Assembly: GCA_018697195.1 (NCBI GenBank) | Contig: CM031860.1 | Coordinates: 61,086,509-61,150,508, forward strand | Direction: 5' to 3' | Source: Certhia americana | Taxonomy: Eukaryota > Chordata > Aves > Passeriformes > Certhiidae | Length of the DNA: 64,000 nt | Part shown: positions 49,103 through 59,806 of the stretch, one piece after another | Position numbering within the stretch: the first letter of the stretch is position 1 | Layout: each line of letters begins with the position of its first letter | Program-made: the position numbers and the translations under genes | The notes under the pieces: generated by a model | What the model saw: only the letters and a program-made list of their open reading frames with translations | The model's database searches: none | Told to the model about the DNA's origin: nothing

Positions 49103-49329
49103 GCGGCGGCTGCCAGGGGCTTTCTGTGGCTCTGGAGCAGCGTTCACTGCCGGGGTGTGGATGAGGATTCCGTGTACTGCCTCGGGGCAGGAACCATCAC
49201 GCAGCCAGGCTGGGAGCATCTCCGAGGGGAGGGACGCGGGGTCGCTGTGAGAGCCCCCGGTACCCTGGAGCATCGCTTGAGCTCCGGGATCAGGGACCCC
49301 GCAGAGCTGCTTCAGCCTCCAGTTTGGAA
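49103..49329 (+). other. Candidate alternative or second non-coding exon
   Basis: An acceptor-like CTCTCCCCTCTCCCCGGAGTAG ends at about 49102, and a good donor (GGAAG followed by GTAAGG at about 49330) closes the segment. It lies at the right flank of the CpG block. It may be an internal 5'-UTR exon or an alternative first exon of the downstream receptor gene. RNA evidence would be needed. Confidence 0.25.
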
Positions 49330-52300
49330 GGTAAGGATGCTGTGTTTGGCTGTGCTCTCAGAGAGGCTGTGGGAGTCGTTCTGTGCTGGTTTGGGGGTGG
49401 AAAGAAATCGTGCTCTGAGAAATGCTGTCCTTCCAACGGGAAAGTTGGAGAGAGAGGGAGAGAGAGAGAGAAGGAGAGTCAGTGCAAGGCTCAGTCGCTG
49501 CACGGCCTCCTCGAGTGCCTGCTGTACTAGTGGAAGCATCCTCAGGCATTCTCCCCCTCCTTTATCACCACCCACAGCCCTGCACCGTTCAACAAATTGC
49601 TTGCACTGTTCAACAATCACTGAGCTGCTGCAGCTCTCTCATGGGGAGGAGGAGGAGGGAAAGGTGTGTGAGGTCCTGGGGCAGATGTCCCTGCTGCCAT
49701 GTGCTGGTCTCTACCTGATTCAGCAGAGCCTGGCAGCAAATGTATTCCCAGTAATGTATTTCCAGTTTTCATCATTTCTCTAAGATTCTAAAGTGAAGTC
49801 AGCCTTGAGATTGCAGAGCTTTTTTTTCCCCCCCTTCCTTGCCATCAAAATATGCCTCTCAGAGATGAAATGAACTTTTAGCTTGGGATTTGTCTGCTGA
49901 ATAAATCAGGTCAAACTTTCTGGATATTAAAAGGGAGCAGAAATGGTGGAGTTGCTTTGCTCAGGCAGCCTCAGAGCAGAATCCAATCCATCAGATTTGT
50001 GAAAAGAAGTAAAACTATAATATCCAAAAAAGAACAGTGCAAATCCTAAGGCATTTGAGATCCCCAGGCAACCTGGGAAGATCCCATGTTATGGTACAAC
50101 TGGGCATTTATCCCTTTGGTTTAAGAGGGCTCTAACAGGAAAGACTGAAAGATTGATGTTGTAGAAAGACTCTGGGCTGTCTAAGCAGCATAACCACCTG
50201 GGCTACTGCAGCTCACAGGAGTATTTACAAGCTCCAGTATTTTAAGCTGAGAAATTGCATCCCTGGGAAAGGTGACATATCCTGCTTTGTCCCAGTAATT
50301 TCCACAGAGAGGTTAAGATGGAATCATCTTTCCTGTGTTAACAATTCTCCAGGTGATTTGAGAGCAGCACTTCTTAGTTAACTTACTCAATTTAGCACAC
50401 TTTGGAAAAGGGTTGGCTTCTCAGTCAGAGGCAAAGGATCCAGACATCCACCCCAGGCTGCTTGGCTGTGACAGGGACTGTGGATGAGCTTCCAGGGACT
50501 CTGCCTGGGGATTCTTAAAAGGGATCAGGAGCAGCAGGATCCTGTTGTCTGCACCCTGAATTAGAGTTCAAGGTTCAAACCTGAAGTTTCAAGAATCCAT
50601 CAACCCTTGTTCTATTGTTGGAGTAATGGATGTCAAATAAAGAGAGCCTTACTTCCAGTCCCTCAGCCTCAGTGTTGATAAAAAGAAAAAAAAAAAAAAT
50701 GACAAAAGAGTGTTTCTCGAGTGTTTTGTGAATGTGGGTACATCTGTCTGCTGTTTTTGTGCACAGTCATACTCCTGAATGTATCCTGCATTAAGGAACC
50801 TGCAGAGAGTTTTTCACTTGAGAAGACCTTTTAACCCAGGCTGGTGGCTGAGATGGTACTTGAGGAGCACAGAGAACTTCCAAAGAGGAATTCTAACAAC
50901 CGTTTTCTAATTCTGCTCAAAGTTTGGGAGTGGCGTGTGCTCACAGTGTGAGTAATGCTCTGCTTTAATTAGAGTTGTTCTAACGCTGATACAAACTTAA
51001 TGACTGTGTGGGAGCAGTCATTCTTTGCAGGAAGGTGTGACTTCAAAACCTTCTTGTCTTAGTGTTACATCTAAAAAAACTCCAAATAATTAATCCAGAA
51101 TTCTCATCTATCATTCTCATCTACCCATGAACAAAAATTTGACAGTGATTTTTTTAAAACCTGAAGACAGGATGTTTTAAACTTTAAAATTCGACATAGT
51201 TATTTAAAAAAGAAAAAACCCACTGATTTTCCATCAAACCTGATTTTTTGCTGTTCATGTCCTAGGAGCCTGTCCTAATGCTGTGTGCTCTCCTGTGAGA
51301 GCCTGGGGTTCACTGGGTGTTACTCAAGTGTTTAAACTGGCTAGGGGTCAACTCGAGGTGGGGTCAGAGGGCAGTTTTCAGGTCTTGTAGACGTACCAGA
51401 GGTGTGAGGACACCAGCAGGTGTGGGAGATGAGATGGAAGATGGCTGTGGAGCAGGGAATGGCCCTTGCAGAGCCGGGTTCTGGAGCCTGGCTCCCCTGT
51501 GATCACAGGCTGTGTCCCTGTGGTTTTCCCAGCTGCTGTCCCAAAGCCTGAGCTCTCCTGCTGGGAGGAGAACAGCCTAAACAATTCTTTCTGCCAGGAC
51601 ATGTGGCTGCATTGAAGCCCAGCTGTTCCACAGGAGCTCGTCCAGTCTGATGACATCCTTGGATCTGTTAGAGAGAATGGCACAGGTTATCCTCTTTCCT
51701 GTCAGTTATGAGAGATGGAGACTGGATTTTTAGCTCATTTTTATGGGGTGTTACCAGGATGTGGAATGCTGTCCAAGGAACATTTTCATTAGGACTGAGG
51801 TACTTAAGATGCCCTGCAGTGCTGGCCCAGAGGGCTGCCTGAGATGATGTCCAAAATTCCTGCTTGTTCTCAGTGCTGGAGGAGCAGGAGAGCTTCAGGT
51901 CTCAGACAGTCACTCCCAGCTCCAGTGAGGAAGAGCTTTCCTTCTTTATTATTTTTTTTTTCCTAGACAGCATGAGTCTTCTCTTAATTTTATTTTTCGT
52001 TATTTATTTTTAACTTGAAAGAAAGGAAACCACTAAATCCAGCAAATAAACAGAAGTGAGGGGATGAAGCTGAGGGTTTTGAACAATGAGTAGGTGCATG
52101 AACACATGATTGCATCCAAGGACAAGGTCACTATTGCTTTCAGAAAATGCAGCCCAGATTCACAGTTGTGTAGGAATGCTTGGAAGAAGCCAGCAGATGG
52201 AAAAGAAACACCTGGGTGGTATAGGCTGCTTAGAACTCTGGAAGGTTTTCAATACAGTCTCTCATGGTGGGGGCTTTTAAGGAAATGTAATAGTCCTGAG

Positions 52301-53761
52301 TTAAGAAGGAAGTTCTCTGTGTGAAAAACATTTGTCTGCAAGGTGACATGCAGGAGGGGTAAGTGCATGGTGAGTTACAGGGAGGTCAGTGATGCCCTTT
52401 ACAGGATTGGGATATGTGGGGTTCTAGAAATCTGCTGGGAAAATCGTGAATCATGAAGTGGTGATATTTACAGGCAAAAGGAAGTTTAACCAGGGCATGA
52501 AGGATAATGTCTGACTTAATGAAGTGAAAAAACGTTTTTATGAGAATCATTGAGCATTACAGTGGAAGAAAGAATTCAGCTGTGAAGTGATGGGGTTTCA
52601 AAAAGATGGAGAGAACTTAATTTCCTAATTTCATGCTATTTTCCAATTTAAAGCAGTGGATTATGAGCTCCTGCTGCTGCCCACGAATAAGACCTTTGGA
52701 TGGCTGCAGCCCAGTGGGAAGGTCAGCTCAGTGCCACTCAAATCAGAAAATCAGGTCAGGGATGGTGGTGAAAGGGGAGCAGGACAGAGCAGAGATCATG
52801 CCCTTAGGTAAATCCACAGAACATTTACCTCTCAGAGATTGTTTGGAGTTTTGATCTTTCTCAGAGGCTCAGAAGAGCAGGAGGGATGGGCAGGAATCAT
52901 GTTGGTTCCCTGTGAGGAATGAGAAGTTGTCAGATGAGGAGGGAGCTGTTGGGGTGTGACAGAGGTTGAAGAACCCACGAATGGCACTGAGGGAGGGATG
53001 GGGATGGGTTGTGTGATGTCTTCTCCAAGGTGAGGACCAGAAGCACCGAATGAAGCTGGCTGGTGACAGGCTCAGAACAAGCAAACAGAGGTGTTTCTGT
53101 GCAGGGTACAGAGCTGATCCAGGAAAGTTGTTGCTCTAGGAGGTCATGGTTGCTAAAAGTTTGCTGGGCCAGAGGGGAAGCAGGACAATTTCATGATTCA
53201 GAAATCACTGAAACCATCTTAAGAGGTAGTTCTGGATCATAAGCTGAAGGGAGGACAAAGAGATGCTGGGAACATTTTGCTGCCTTGTTCTTACACTCCT
53301 CCTAAGACAAAGTTTGGCCCCTGTGAGATGAGGAAAGTTGGGCTACAGGGACATTTTCCAGGCTCACCCTCACACTGCAATCAGTAAGATGCCCTGGAGA
53401 TGTGGGATTGACCTGAGGGTACTGTGGAAGCAGATCCTGGTCACAGGAGAAGTGATGATATTTAAATGTAACTATTTTTCATCAGGAAATATTTCTGTAA
53501 TTCTCTTTTCCCCATAAGTGCCTTTGTGTTCCCTCAGCTACCCCAGTGAGCTTTGAACTGCTGGAGTTTTTGCAGGGCATCATTCCCACCTTCCCATCTA
53601 CCTCTGGCACCACTTGGCCAAGGTCTGGGAACTGAGGTGTGGACACAAGCATGTGGATTTCTTCAATGGAAAAATCCCCAATTAAGGAGTTGGGAGCATT
53701 ACCTCCCATCTGGGCACAGAGGGAACATGACTCTGGGGTCAGGGCTGCAGCTGACACCACA

Positions 53762-53802
53762 ATTTGATGATCTTCCAACCCAAATCATTCAGTGATTCCA
53801 CC
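53762..53802 (+). mobile_element. CR1 LINE 3'-terminal remnant, plus orientation
   Basis: TTTGATGATCTTCCAACCCA followed by AATCATTCAGTGATTCCA resembles the last 40 bases of CR1. Short, so the call is moderate. Confidence 0.55.
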
Positions 53803-54023
53803 ATTCTGCTCCCTGTGTAGCTGCTGGCAGCCCTGCTTGCCCATTCTGACTGCAGGATGGAGCTGCCCACTGTGATAGTATAAAACCTCTAAACAGAGTC
53901 TAAAAAAACCCCAGGACAACCCAGGGCATAGCAAGGACTGAAGAGTGGGGTTATGGAAGCAGCCAGCCCGGGCAAGCAGCTCCAGCTGGTCTGGGGGTGG
54001 CAAAGATGATAATGAGAATGTCG

Positions 54024-54108
54024 AACCACAGAATGGTTTAGGTTGGAAAGGACCTTAAAGATCATCGCGTTCCAGCCCCCACATTATGTGGACTTGGCAT
54101 GCTGTTCA
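54024..54108 (-). mobile_element. CR1 LINE 3'-end fragment, minus orientation
   Basis: CCACAGAATGGTTTAGGTTG, then GAAAGGACCTTAAAGATCAT and 'cgttccagcccccac', is the reverse complement of the CR1 3' end. It lies about 380 bases upstream of the first coding exon of the receptor. Confidence 0.85.
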
Positions 54109-54470
54109 GTGGGATTTAGCCCAGCTGCTTTAATTTTTGATTTGAGTTTTCTTTTCCTCTCTCTGCCCTCAGTACACTTCTATTTTTTTTCTTATCTCAT
54201 GCTTCATCTGATGATGCATTTCCATTCACAGGAGGGCTTTTAATTGCTGTGAAGGACTTCAGTCAATGCTGCACATTTATCCTCACCCTCAAGATTTCAG
54301 ACACTTCTAATGGGCTGCTAACCATGGGACAGTGATGGAACAGGCACAGCAGGGTGTGTGGATTTTTTCTGGAGCAAATGAAGCATAAATATTATTTCAG
54401 TTCCCCCTTTCACACACCTCCAAATCGTCACTAAAGTAATTCTGGTTCTCCCCTTTTTGTTTCATTCAGA

Positions 54471-54743
54471 CTTTAACAGTGGGAAGATGTTGACGGACAG
54501 GAATGAAACCTGGCTCTCCAATTTCTCCTCTGCTGCCTCCTCCTTTGCAAGGGGAGGGCTCGGGCTCCAGGAGGTGCTCACTGGGCTTGTCCTCACCCTC
54601 ATCGATGTGGTCACACTGCTGGGAAACACCATCGTGTTCCTCTGCCCGGTGGTGGAGAAGAGGCTGCGCACTGTCACCTACATGTTCATCATGTCCTTGG
54701 CCATGGCAGACTTCCTCGTGGCCTGTCTGGTGATGCCCTTCAG
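54471..54743 (+). CDS. Aminergic GPCR (5-HT4/H2-like), coding exon 1; ATG at 54487
   Basis: An acceptor (CCCCTTTTTGTTTCATTCAG, ending 54470) precedes 16 untranslated bases and ATG at 54487. The exon encodes residues 1-85 and ends two bases into codon 86, before donor GTGAGG. It carries a short extracellular N-terminus with two N-glycosylation sequons (N6-E-T and N12-F-S). It then encodes TM1 (about 29-52, with the conserved Gly-Asn pair, N47) and TM2 (S-L-A-M-A-D, D75 being the conserved sodium-site aspartate). The cut after V-M-P-F matches where, from memory, the 5-HT4 receptor gene has an intron. The upstream TTG-initiated extension is discarded because the acceptor falls inside it. Confidence 0.9.
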
Positions 54744-55504
54744 GTGAGGAGTGTCCCTGGGCTGGGAGCACAAGACACAATGTCCTTTCTCCCAGCTCTG
54801 CATCTGCTCTTGGAGCAGGGCTGGGGTTCAGGGCTGGGCCCTCCAAAGGGCTGAGTGGGCTGTGTGTGCTGCCCTGTCTCTGATCTGTGTTGTGGATCCC
54901 TTTACAATGCATGGAGACAATTCCCAAGGGTATTTTTCCTGCTGGCCACACAGGGACCCTGGCTGCTGATCTGAACTTGTTTTCCAGCTTTGCATGTGGA
55001 GCTCCAGTCCTTGAGCCCCCTCTTCCAGGACTAGCCCTGCGTATGGAATGAAGGAATTTATTCAGTATAAGAGTAATTTTGGCTTCCCCTGTTTTTCATG
55101 GAGGAAGAGACACTTGAGAGGGCAGGTGTCCCTGGATGAAGCTTATATTTATGGGAGCTTCACTACCTGGCAAAAACAGTGAAGCAAAAGCAAGAAAGCA
55201 GCTGACTTGTGATCCTGGCTGTCTTGTCCTGCAAAGCAGACAAAAGTTTGGGTAAATCAGGGAACTGCACCCTGTTTTGAGTTCATGGGGCAATATGACG
55301 AAGCTGAACTCTTTGCTTCAGTTCCCATGGGGCTGCCTATTGCTTTGAATTTGGCACTAAAAAATGTCCCGACAAGCAATTACAAACTGAATTAAAAGTT
55401 CATGGTATCAGGTGAAAAAAAACCCCAATTAATGATGTTTAAAAAATATTGCTGCTAACTTAAACTGTATGCTCTATGAATTTTAAATTCAGGTTCTGAA
55501 ATTA

Positions 55505-55700
55505 TCATAGAACCATAGTGTGGTTTGGGTTGGCAGGGACCTTTAGGGGTCATCTGAGCAGGGACATGGGCAATTGGACCAGGTTGTTCAGAGCTCCATC
55601 CAACCTAGCTTTGAACATTTCCAGGGATGGGGCAGCCACAGCATCTGTGGGCATCCTCATGATAAAAAATTTCTTCCTCCTATTGATTTTGAATCTAATT
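55505..55700 (-). mobile_element. CR1 LINE 3' region, minus orientation
   Basis: It begins ATCATAGAACCATAGTGTGG and continues with TTGGCAGGGACCTTTAGGGG, 'ccaggttgttcagagctccatccaacctagctttgaac' (55579-55616) and 'ggggcagccacag' then 'aaatttcttcctcc'. Clear reverse-complement CR1 within receptor intron 1. Confidence 0.9.
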
Positions 55701-57622
55701 TTAGTGATGTTTTACTTAAACAACAAGAATTACAAAGGGGAGCAAAGTTCAGATCATGGTTGGTGCTTTGTGCCCCTAGTGAATATCCTGGTGCTTCCTG
55801 GTAGGAAGACCTGCCAGCTCCTTGGGGGCCACGTGCTGAGGAATGGACCTGCTGGCTCCATCAGCACTGTCCAGCCCTGCCAACACAGTGGCTGCTGTTT
55901 CAAACTTTCCCACTCTTTTGGCTTCACATCTATGGCGATCTTTTGGATTTCAGTTTGCTCCTCAGTTGGCAGGTTATTACGTGTCAAAGGGAAGGAAAAG
56001 AAATGATCTTAGGAGGCAGTTTGGCTCAGGAAAATGTGGCAGAACAAAAAACCAAATTTGTTACTTAGTGTCTTAATTTTTTAAGAGTTAGACTTTTGTT
56101 TTGTTCCTGGCTTGGCTGATTCGCAGGAGTGGTTCAGCTGAGCTTAGCCGATTGTCTGAGTACTCCAGCCACTCTGTCATTTCCAGGCTGAATATTTCCA
56201 GCTATTTTTTTCCTCTGCAAGCAAAAGGGCAAGGCAGGGGGGACTTCATTGTGTGGCTTTTTTGGCTTTTACTACTCCTTCTTAGCCAGCATAATTTCCA
56301 AGCTGCAGAGACCTTTTACCTCAGAGAAGGGTCAGGTATCCATTATCCCATGCTGTGAGAATGTCTGCAGGTCAGGTGCATCCCACCAGAGGTGTGCAGC
56401 TGAGAACAGGGTACCTGCTCACCTGGGATCTGTGTGCAAGGGTGTCCTGACAGCAGCACATCTCCTGGGAGGCCAGGGCACACCACAGGCTCTGCAGCAT
56501 CTCTGGGGATAAGGAGGGCTCTGAGGAATGGCAAAACAGCACCCAAGTCCAGTACTGAACCTGTGCTCCAACTCTAATGCCTCATTCCCCCCCTGTAAAA
56601 GAGCCATGAAACCTTTCCATGTGTGTGCTGTGGCATCCTCCATGCTGCCAATGGTGTAGGGACAGGCCCTGCTGTAGTTTGCTTGGATTTTTGCATGGAA
56701 TCTCACATAACAAAGAGCTGCTGAGGGCTGGGACCCTCCAGCAGTTGCTGTGCTCTGGCACAACCTTCACAAGTCCATTTATTGAGCTGGTGCTGAGGAC
56801 ATGTAGATCAGGCATTGTTTTCTGACAGGTTGAATCTTTCTCCCTTGCTGGACACCTGAGCACTGCGCTCAGCAGCCCTGATCTCCCTGTGTTTAACTAG
56901 CAAGATGGAAAGTTACAGGATAATTAAAGCTTTGCAGGACTAGGGAGTTGCTCATCAAATTCACTCACAATGGTGATTTCAGCAGAACCTTGGGAGTTGC
57001 AGAAAGCTGGGGAAAGAAAGAAGCAAATGGCATCTCTCTGAATGCTACAGAAACATGCATCAGCCTTCCTACAGCTGCCATATGCTCCTTCCTTCGCTGC
57101 TCACTTCTCACAGGCCCCTCCTGACTTTGCTAGAAATATTTTTGGTACTATGTCTGCTTTTTGCTGCCGTGTTTACCTTGCTGAGGCATTTATGAGCCAC
57201 ATAATGTACAAGCCGCATGGATTTCTTCCTAGGATGTTGTTGTTTTTTATTTTTTTAACCAAGAGTGGAAATCCTTTCTGGTTTTGAAGCATTCAGTTGG
57301 ATGTGAAGTGAGTTTCCCATGCCCAAGAGTTGGGGAGAAATCATAAAAGACTGTGCTGTGTCCGGCACTGGGAAAATGCTGTGACAAACAAAGCTGTGCA
57401 GATGTAAATTTGGGGAGCTTTGTGGGGCAAAGCATCTCTCTCAAGGCACTTAGGCTGCCAGAAGCATAGGTTTGCTCTTGTTCAGTCAGGCTCCAGCTGT
57501 GGGGTGATCCTTTCTTGGGTTGTGCTTTGAGGATGAATCCCTGCTGTCAAAGCTGTGTGCCCATCTTTAGTATCTGTGGATTAAATACAGCATTACCTCA
57601 GCATGGTCATAAAGAAATAGTC

Positions 57623-57780
57623 ACAGAATGGTTTTGGTTGGAAGGAACCTTGAAGATCCTCTTGTTCCAGCCCTGGGCAGGAACACCTTGCACTAGACCA
57701 GGCTGCTCAGAGCCTCACCCAGCCTGGCCTTACACACCTCGAGGGACTGCCCCAACAGCCCTTCCAGCTCTGAATCCTCC
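57623..57780 (-). mobile_element. CR1 LINE 3' region, minus orientation, abutting exon 2
   Basis: CACAGAATGGTTTTGGTTGG, GAAGGAACCTTGAAGATCCT, 'ttccagccctgggcaggaacaccttgcactagaccaggctgctcagagcc' (57665-57714) and 'gccttacacacctcgag' form a typical inverted CR1 3' end. It stops within about 20 bases of the splice acceptor of receptor exon 2. It or its decayed edge may therefore contribute to the branch-point region. Confidence 0.9.
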
Positions 57781-57796
57781 CTGATTTCTCTCACAG

Positions 57797-57973
57797 CATC
57801 ATTTACGAGGTGACAGGGATGTGGCTGTTTGGGAAGCTGTTCTGCAAAGTCTGGATCTCCTTCGATGTCATGTTCTGCACCGCATCCATCGTCACGCTGT
57901 GCTTCATCAGCCTGGACAGGTACTGCTCTGTGGTCACCCCCTGCCACTACTCCAGAAGGATGTCCCGTGGCAG
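57797..57973 (+). CDS. Aminergic GPCR (5-HT4/H2-like), coding exon 2
   Basis: 177 bases between acceptor TTTCTCTCACAG and donor GTGAGT. They complete codon 86 (Ser) and encode residues to 144, leaving two bases of codon 145. The exon contains ECL1, the TM3 disulfide cysteine (C102), the amine-binding aspartate D109 (position 3.32), the V-M-F-C-T-A-S-I segment shared with histamine H2 receptors, and the D-R-Y motif (126-128). D3.32 plus DRY marks a functional aminergic class A receptor. The exon end in ICL2, after Y-S-R-R-M-S-R-G, again corresponds to a 5-HT4-type intron position. Confidence 0.93.
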
Positions 57974-59133
57974 GTGAGTGCAGCTGCTCCTCATTTTGGG
58001 TCCCTCCAGGCTGTCCCTTGGCCATGGCCACATTGATCTGAGGCTGAATGAGCTGTTGTCAGGTGCTGCCCAGAAGCAGAGTGACGTGGTGAAAGGAACT
58101 TCCACCATTTAGAACTGCAGAAAATGCTTAATGTGGTGCAGGAGAGGACAAAGAGGATGCAGCTGAGGGGGTTGGATGGTGTTCCTGGGAGAATATTTTT
58201 TGAGCTAAGGAAGGGTTGCAAAATGGGGTAGAAGGAGGCATGGGCTGGGTTGGACCTACAGGTTTTTCCCTGTGCAGTCATTTCACAGGCATTTCATAGA
58301 ATCACAGAAAGGCTTGAGTTAGAAGGGATTTTAAAAATAATCTTGTTCCATCCTGTGAGCAGGGATACCTTCCACTAGACCAGGTTGCTCAGGCTGTGGC
58401 CTTAAATGATGGGGAAGGACTTTACAGAACTTCTAAGGACTAGGTGAAAGGAGACCCAGAAGGATGCATATAGCAATAGTCTTCCCTCTCTTAAACTCAC
58501 CATCTTTTCTGAAGTGATATGCAGGAAAAACAGAGAGCTTCTGAGCTCCCATGATGGTTTCATGTGAAAGGCTGAAATGAGGACTGCAGGGTGGGGAAAG
58601 TCATCAGAGGGTGGGCAGAGAGGACACTGCAGCAGTGGGGTGCTTTACAGGGTGGGTTCAGGCTGTTCTCTTGCTGTGTGGGATTTGTGGATCACAGGCA
58701 AAGAGAGGAGGGGCAATGTGGCTCCCCTTGCAGATTCTGTCATCTGCTGTCCATCAGCTCCATCCCCATCAGGCCCCAGAGGGTGAGAAAATGGCCAGAT
58801 ACTAACCTTGAAAGCAAAAATAAAATCTACAGGCTGTTGTTTCAAATACTAACAAACATCTTCCGTAAAACCTTTCCTCATCCCTTCTCAGCCAGTTCTG
58901 AGCACCCCTTAAGCTGACCCCAATTCTGTCAACTACAGACCAATTACCCAATTGTTAGAGATATGTACATCTGGACTTGTTATACCCCAGCTTTTTCCCT
59001 TCTCCACGCCCCGCTGGACTGCTCAGCAGTGATATCCCACACAGTGTTACCATGGGGATTGAATCGTGCTGGATGTTCTCAAGTCAAAATTACTCAGACC
59101 CTCTCTCCCCTCCGCATCTCTTCCCTTTTGCAG
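57974..59133 (+). other. Receptor intron 2
   Basis: About 1.16 kb between donor GTGAGT and acceptor CTCTTCCCTTTTGCAG. It contains one CR1 fragment in minus orientation (58294-58402). Nothing else recognised. Confidence 0.85.
58294..58402 (-). mobile_element. CR1 LINE 3'-end fragment, minus orientation
   Basis: TCATAGAATCACAGAAAGGC, then 'agggatttt', 'cttgttccatcctgtgagcaggg' (58341-58363) and ATACCTTCCACTAGACCAGG, matches the inverted CR1 3' end. Located in receptor intron 2. Confidence 0.88.
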
Positions 59134-59806
59134 ATGCATTGTGATGACCTGCACGGTCTGGGTGTATTCCTCCCTCATTTCCTTCCTTCCCGTCATGCAA
59201 GGCTGGAATGAGATCCCCGGGGTGGATTTTGATGCAGGCAGAGAATGCATCTTTGTCACCAACTGGGTTTTTGCCATCGTGGCTTCTGCCCTGGCGTTTT
59301 TCCTTCCTTTCATGGTCATGTGCAGCATGTATTTCTTCATCTACCGAGCCTCCCGCCTCAAGGCCACCCGCATCATGTCACAGACTCTGGAAATCCACTA
59401 CCACCCCAACAGCAAGAGGCAGAACCACCTGCAGCTGGAGAACAAGGCCACGAGGACCATCAGCATCATCATCTCTGTGTTCGTGCTGTGCTGGCTGCCC
59501 TACTTCGTGCTGAACGTTTGGCTGGCAGCCAGAGGCACCGACTCCACCAGCACGGTGCTGCTTGGCACCTTCAAGATCATCACCTGGCTGGGGTACTGCA
59601 ACTCCACCATCAACCCCCTGCTCTACGCCTTCCTCAACAGGGACTTCCAGCACGCCCTCAAGAAGCTGCTCATTTGCAGGCGCAGGTCTCAGGTGGATGT
59701 TGGGGAAGACATGGTTTCCATAGCCACGTTTTCCAAGACTGCTCCAGACTTGGAATACAGCGTGACGGCGCCCAACGGTGCCCCGAAGGGCAAACCCAAG
59801 TCATAG
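59134..59806 (+). CDS. Aminergic GPCR (5-HT4/H2-like), terminal coding exon
   Basis: The exon follows acceptor CTCTTCCCTTTTGCAG, completes Arg145 and runs to TAG at 59804-59806, giving a 368-residue receptor. It encodes TM4 (W154), the segment S-F-L-P-V-M-Q-G-W-N-E (161-171) very like 5-HT4, ECL2 with the disulfide Cys (C183) and TM5 with S196, A199 and P203. It continues with a moderate ICL3 (about 216-250), TM6 with C-W-L-P-Y-F (264-269) and N272, TM7 with W-L-G-Y (296-299) and N-P-L-L-Y (305-309), then helix 8 with a candidate palmitoylation Cys (C326) and a short tail. Serotonin versus histamine specificity is not settled. The pocket lacks the TM5 Asp of histamine H2, which favours a 5-HT4-like or trace-amine-like ligand. 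It probably couples to Gs, by family analogy. Confidence 0.93.

Larger units (their letters stand above)
48230..49350. promoter_or_regulatory. CpG-rich promoter-like block
   Basis: This is the most CpG-dense part of the window. It contains a GC box (GGGGCGG at about 48369-48375) and many CCGG/GCGG words. The sequence between 48240 and 48410 has the look of a first exon ending in a good donor (GTAAGT at 48410). CpG islands of this size usually mark promoters. The nearest downstream gene on the plus strand is the aminergic receptor, whose coding starts 6 kb away, so this may be its promoter. A minus-strand or unannotated transcript is equally possible. No TATA box seen. Confidence 0.5.
49351..54470. 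other. Non-coding interval upstream of the receptor
   Basis: About 5 kb that would be 5' intron if the CpG block is the receptor promoter. It contains a GAGAGA run (about 49446-49472), a poly-A run at about 50684-50699, and CR1 fragments near 53764 and 54025. No coding exon recognised. Confidence 0.45.
54744..57796 (+). other. Receptor intron 1
   Basis: About 3.05 kb between donor GTGAGG and acceptor TTTCTCTCACAG. It holds two CR1 fragments in minus orientation (55505-55700 and 57623-57780), the second ending just before the acceptor. No embedded gene seen. Confidence 0.85.

Noticed and set aside
49157..49783. 208-codon frame right of the CpG block
   Set aside because: No recognisable motif, crosses a good splice donor at about 49330, composition-driven.
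54457..54486. Ten-codon upstream extension of the receptor start
   Set aside because: It begins with TTG and crosses a clear splice acceptor ending at 54470; the ATG at 54487 is the plausible start.
54487..59806. Calling the receptor HRH2 or HTR4 outright
   Set aside because: Key residues and segments are split between the two families, and neither gene is expected beside EIF2AK3, so no symbol is assigned.
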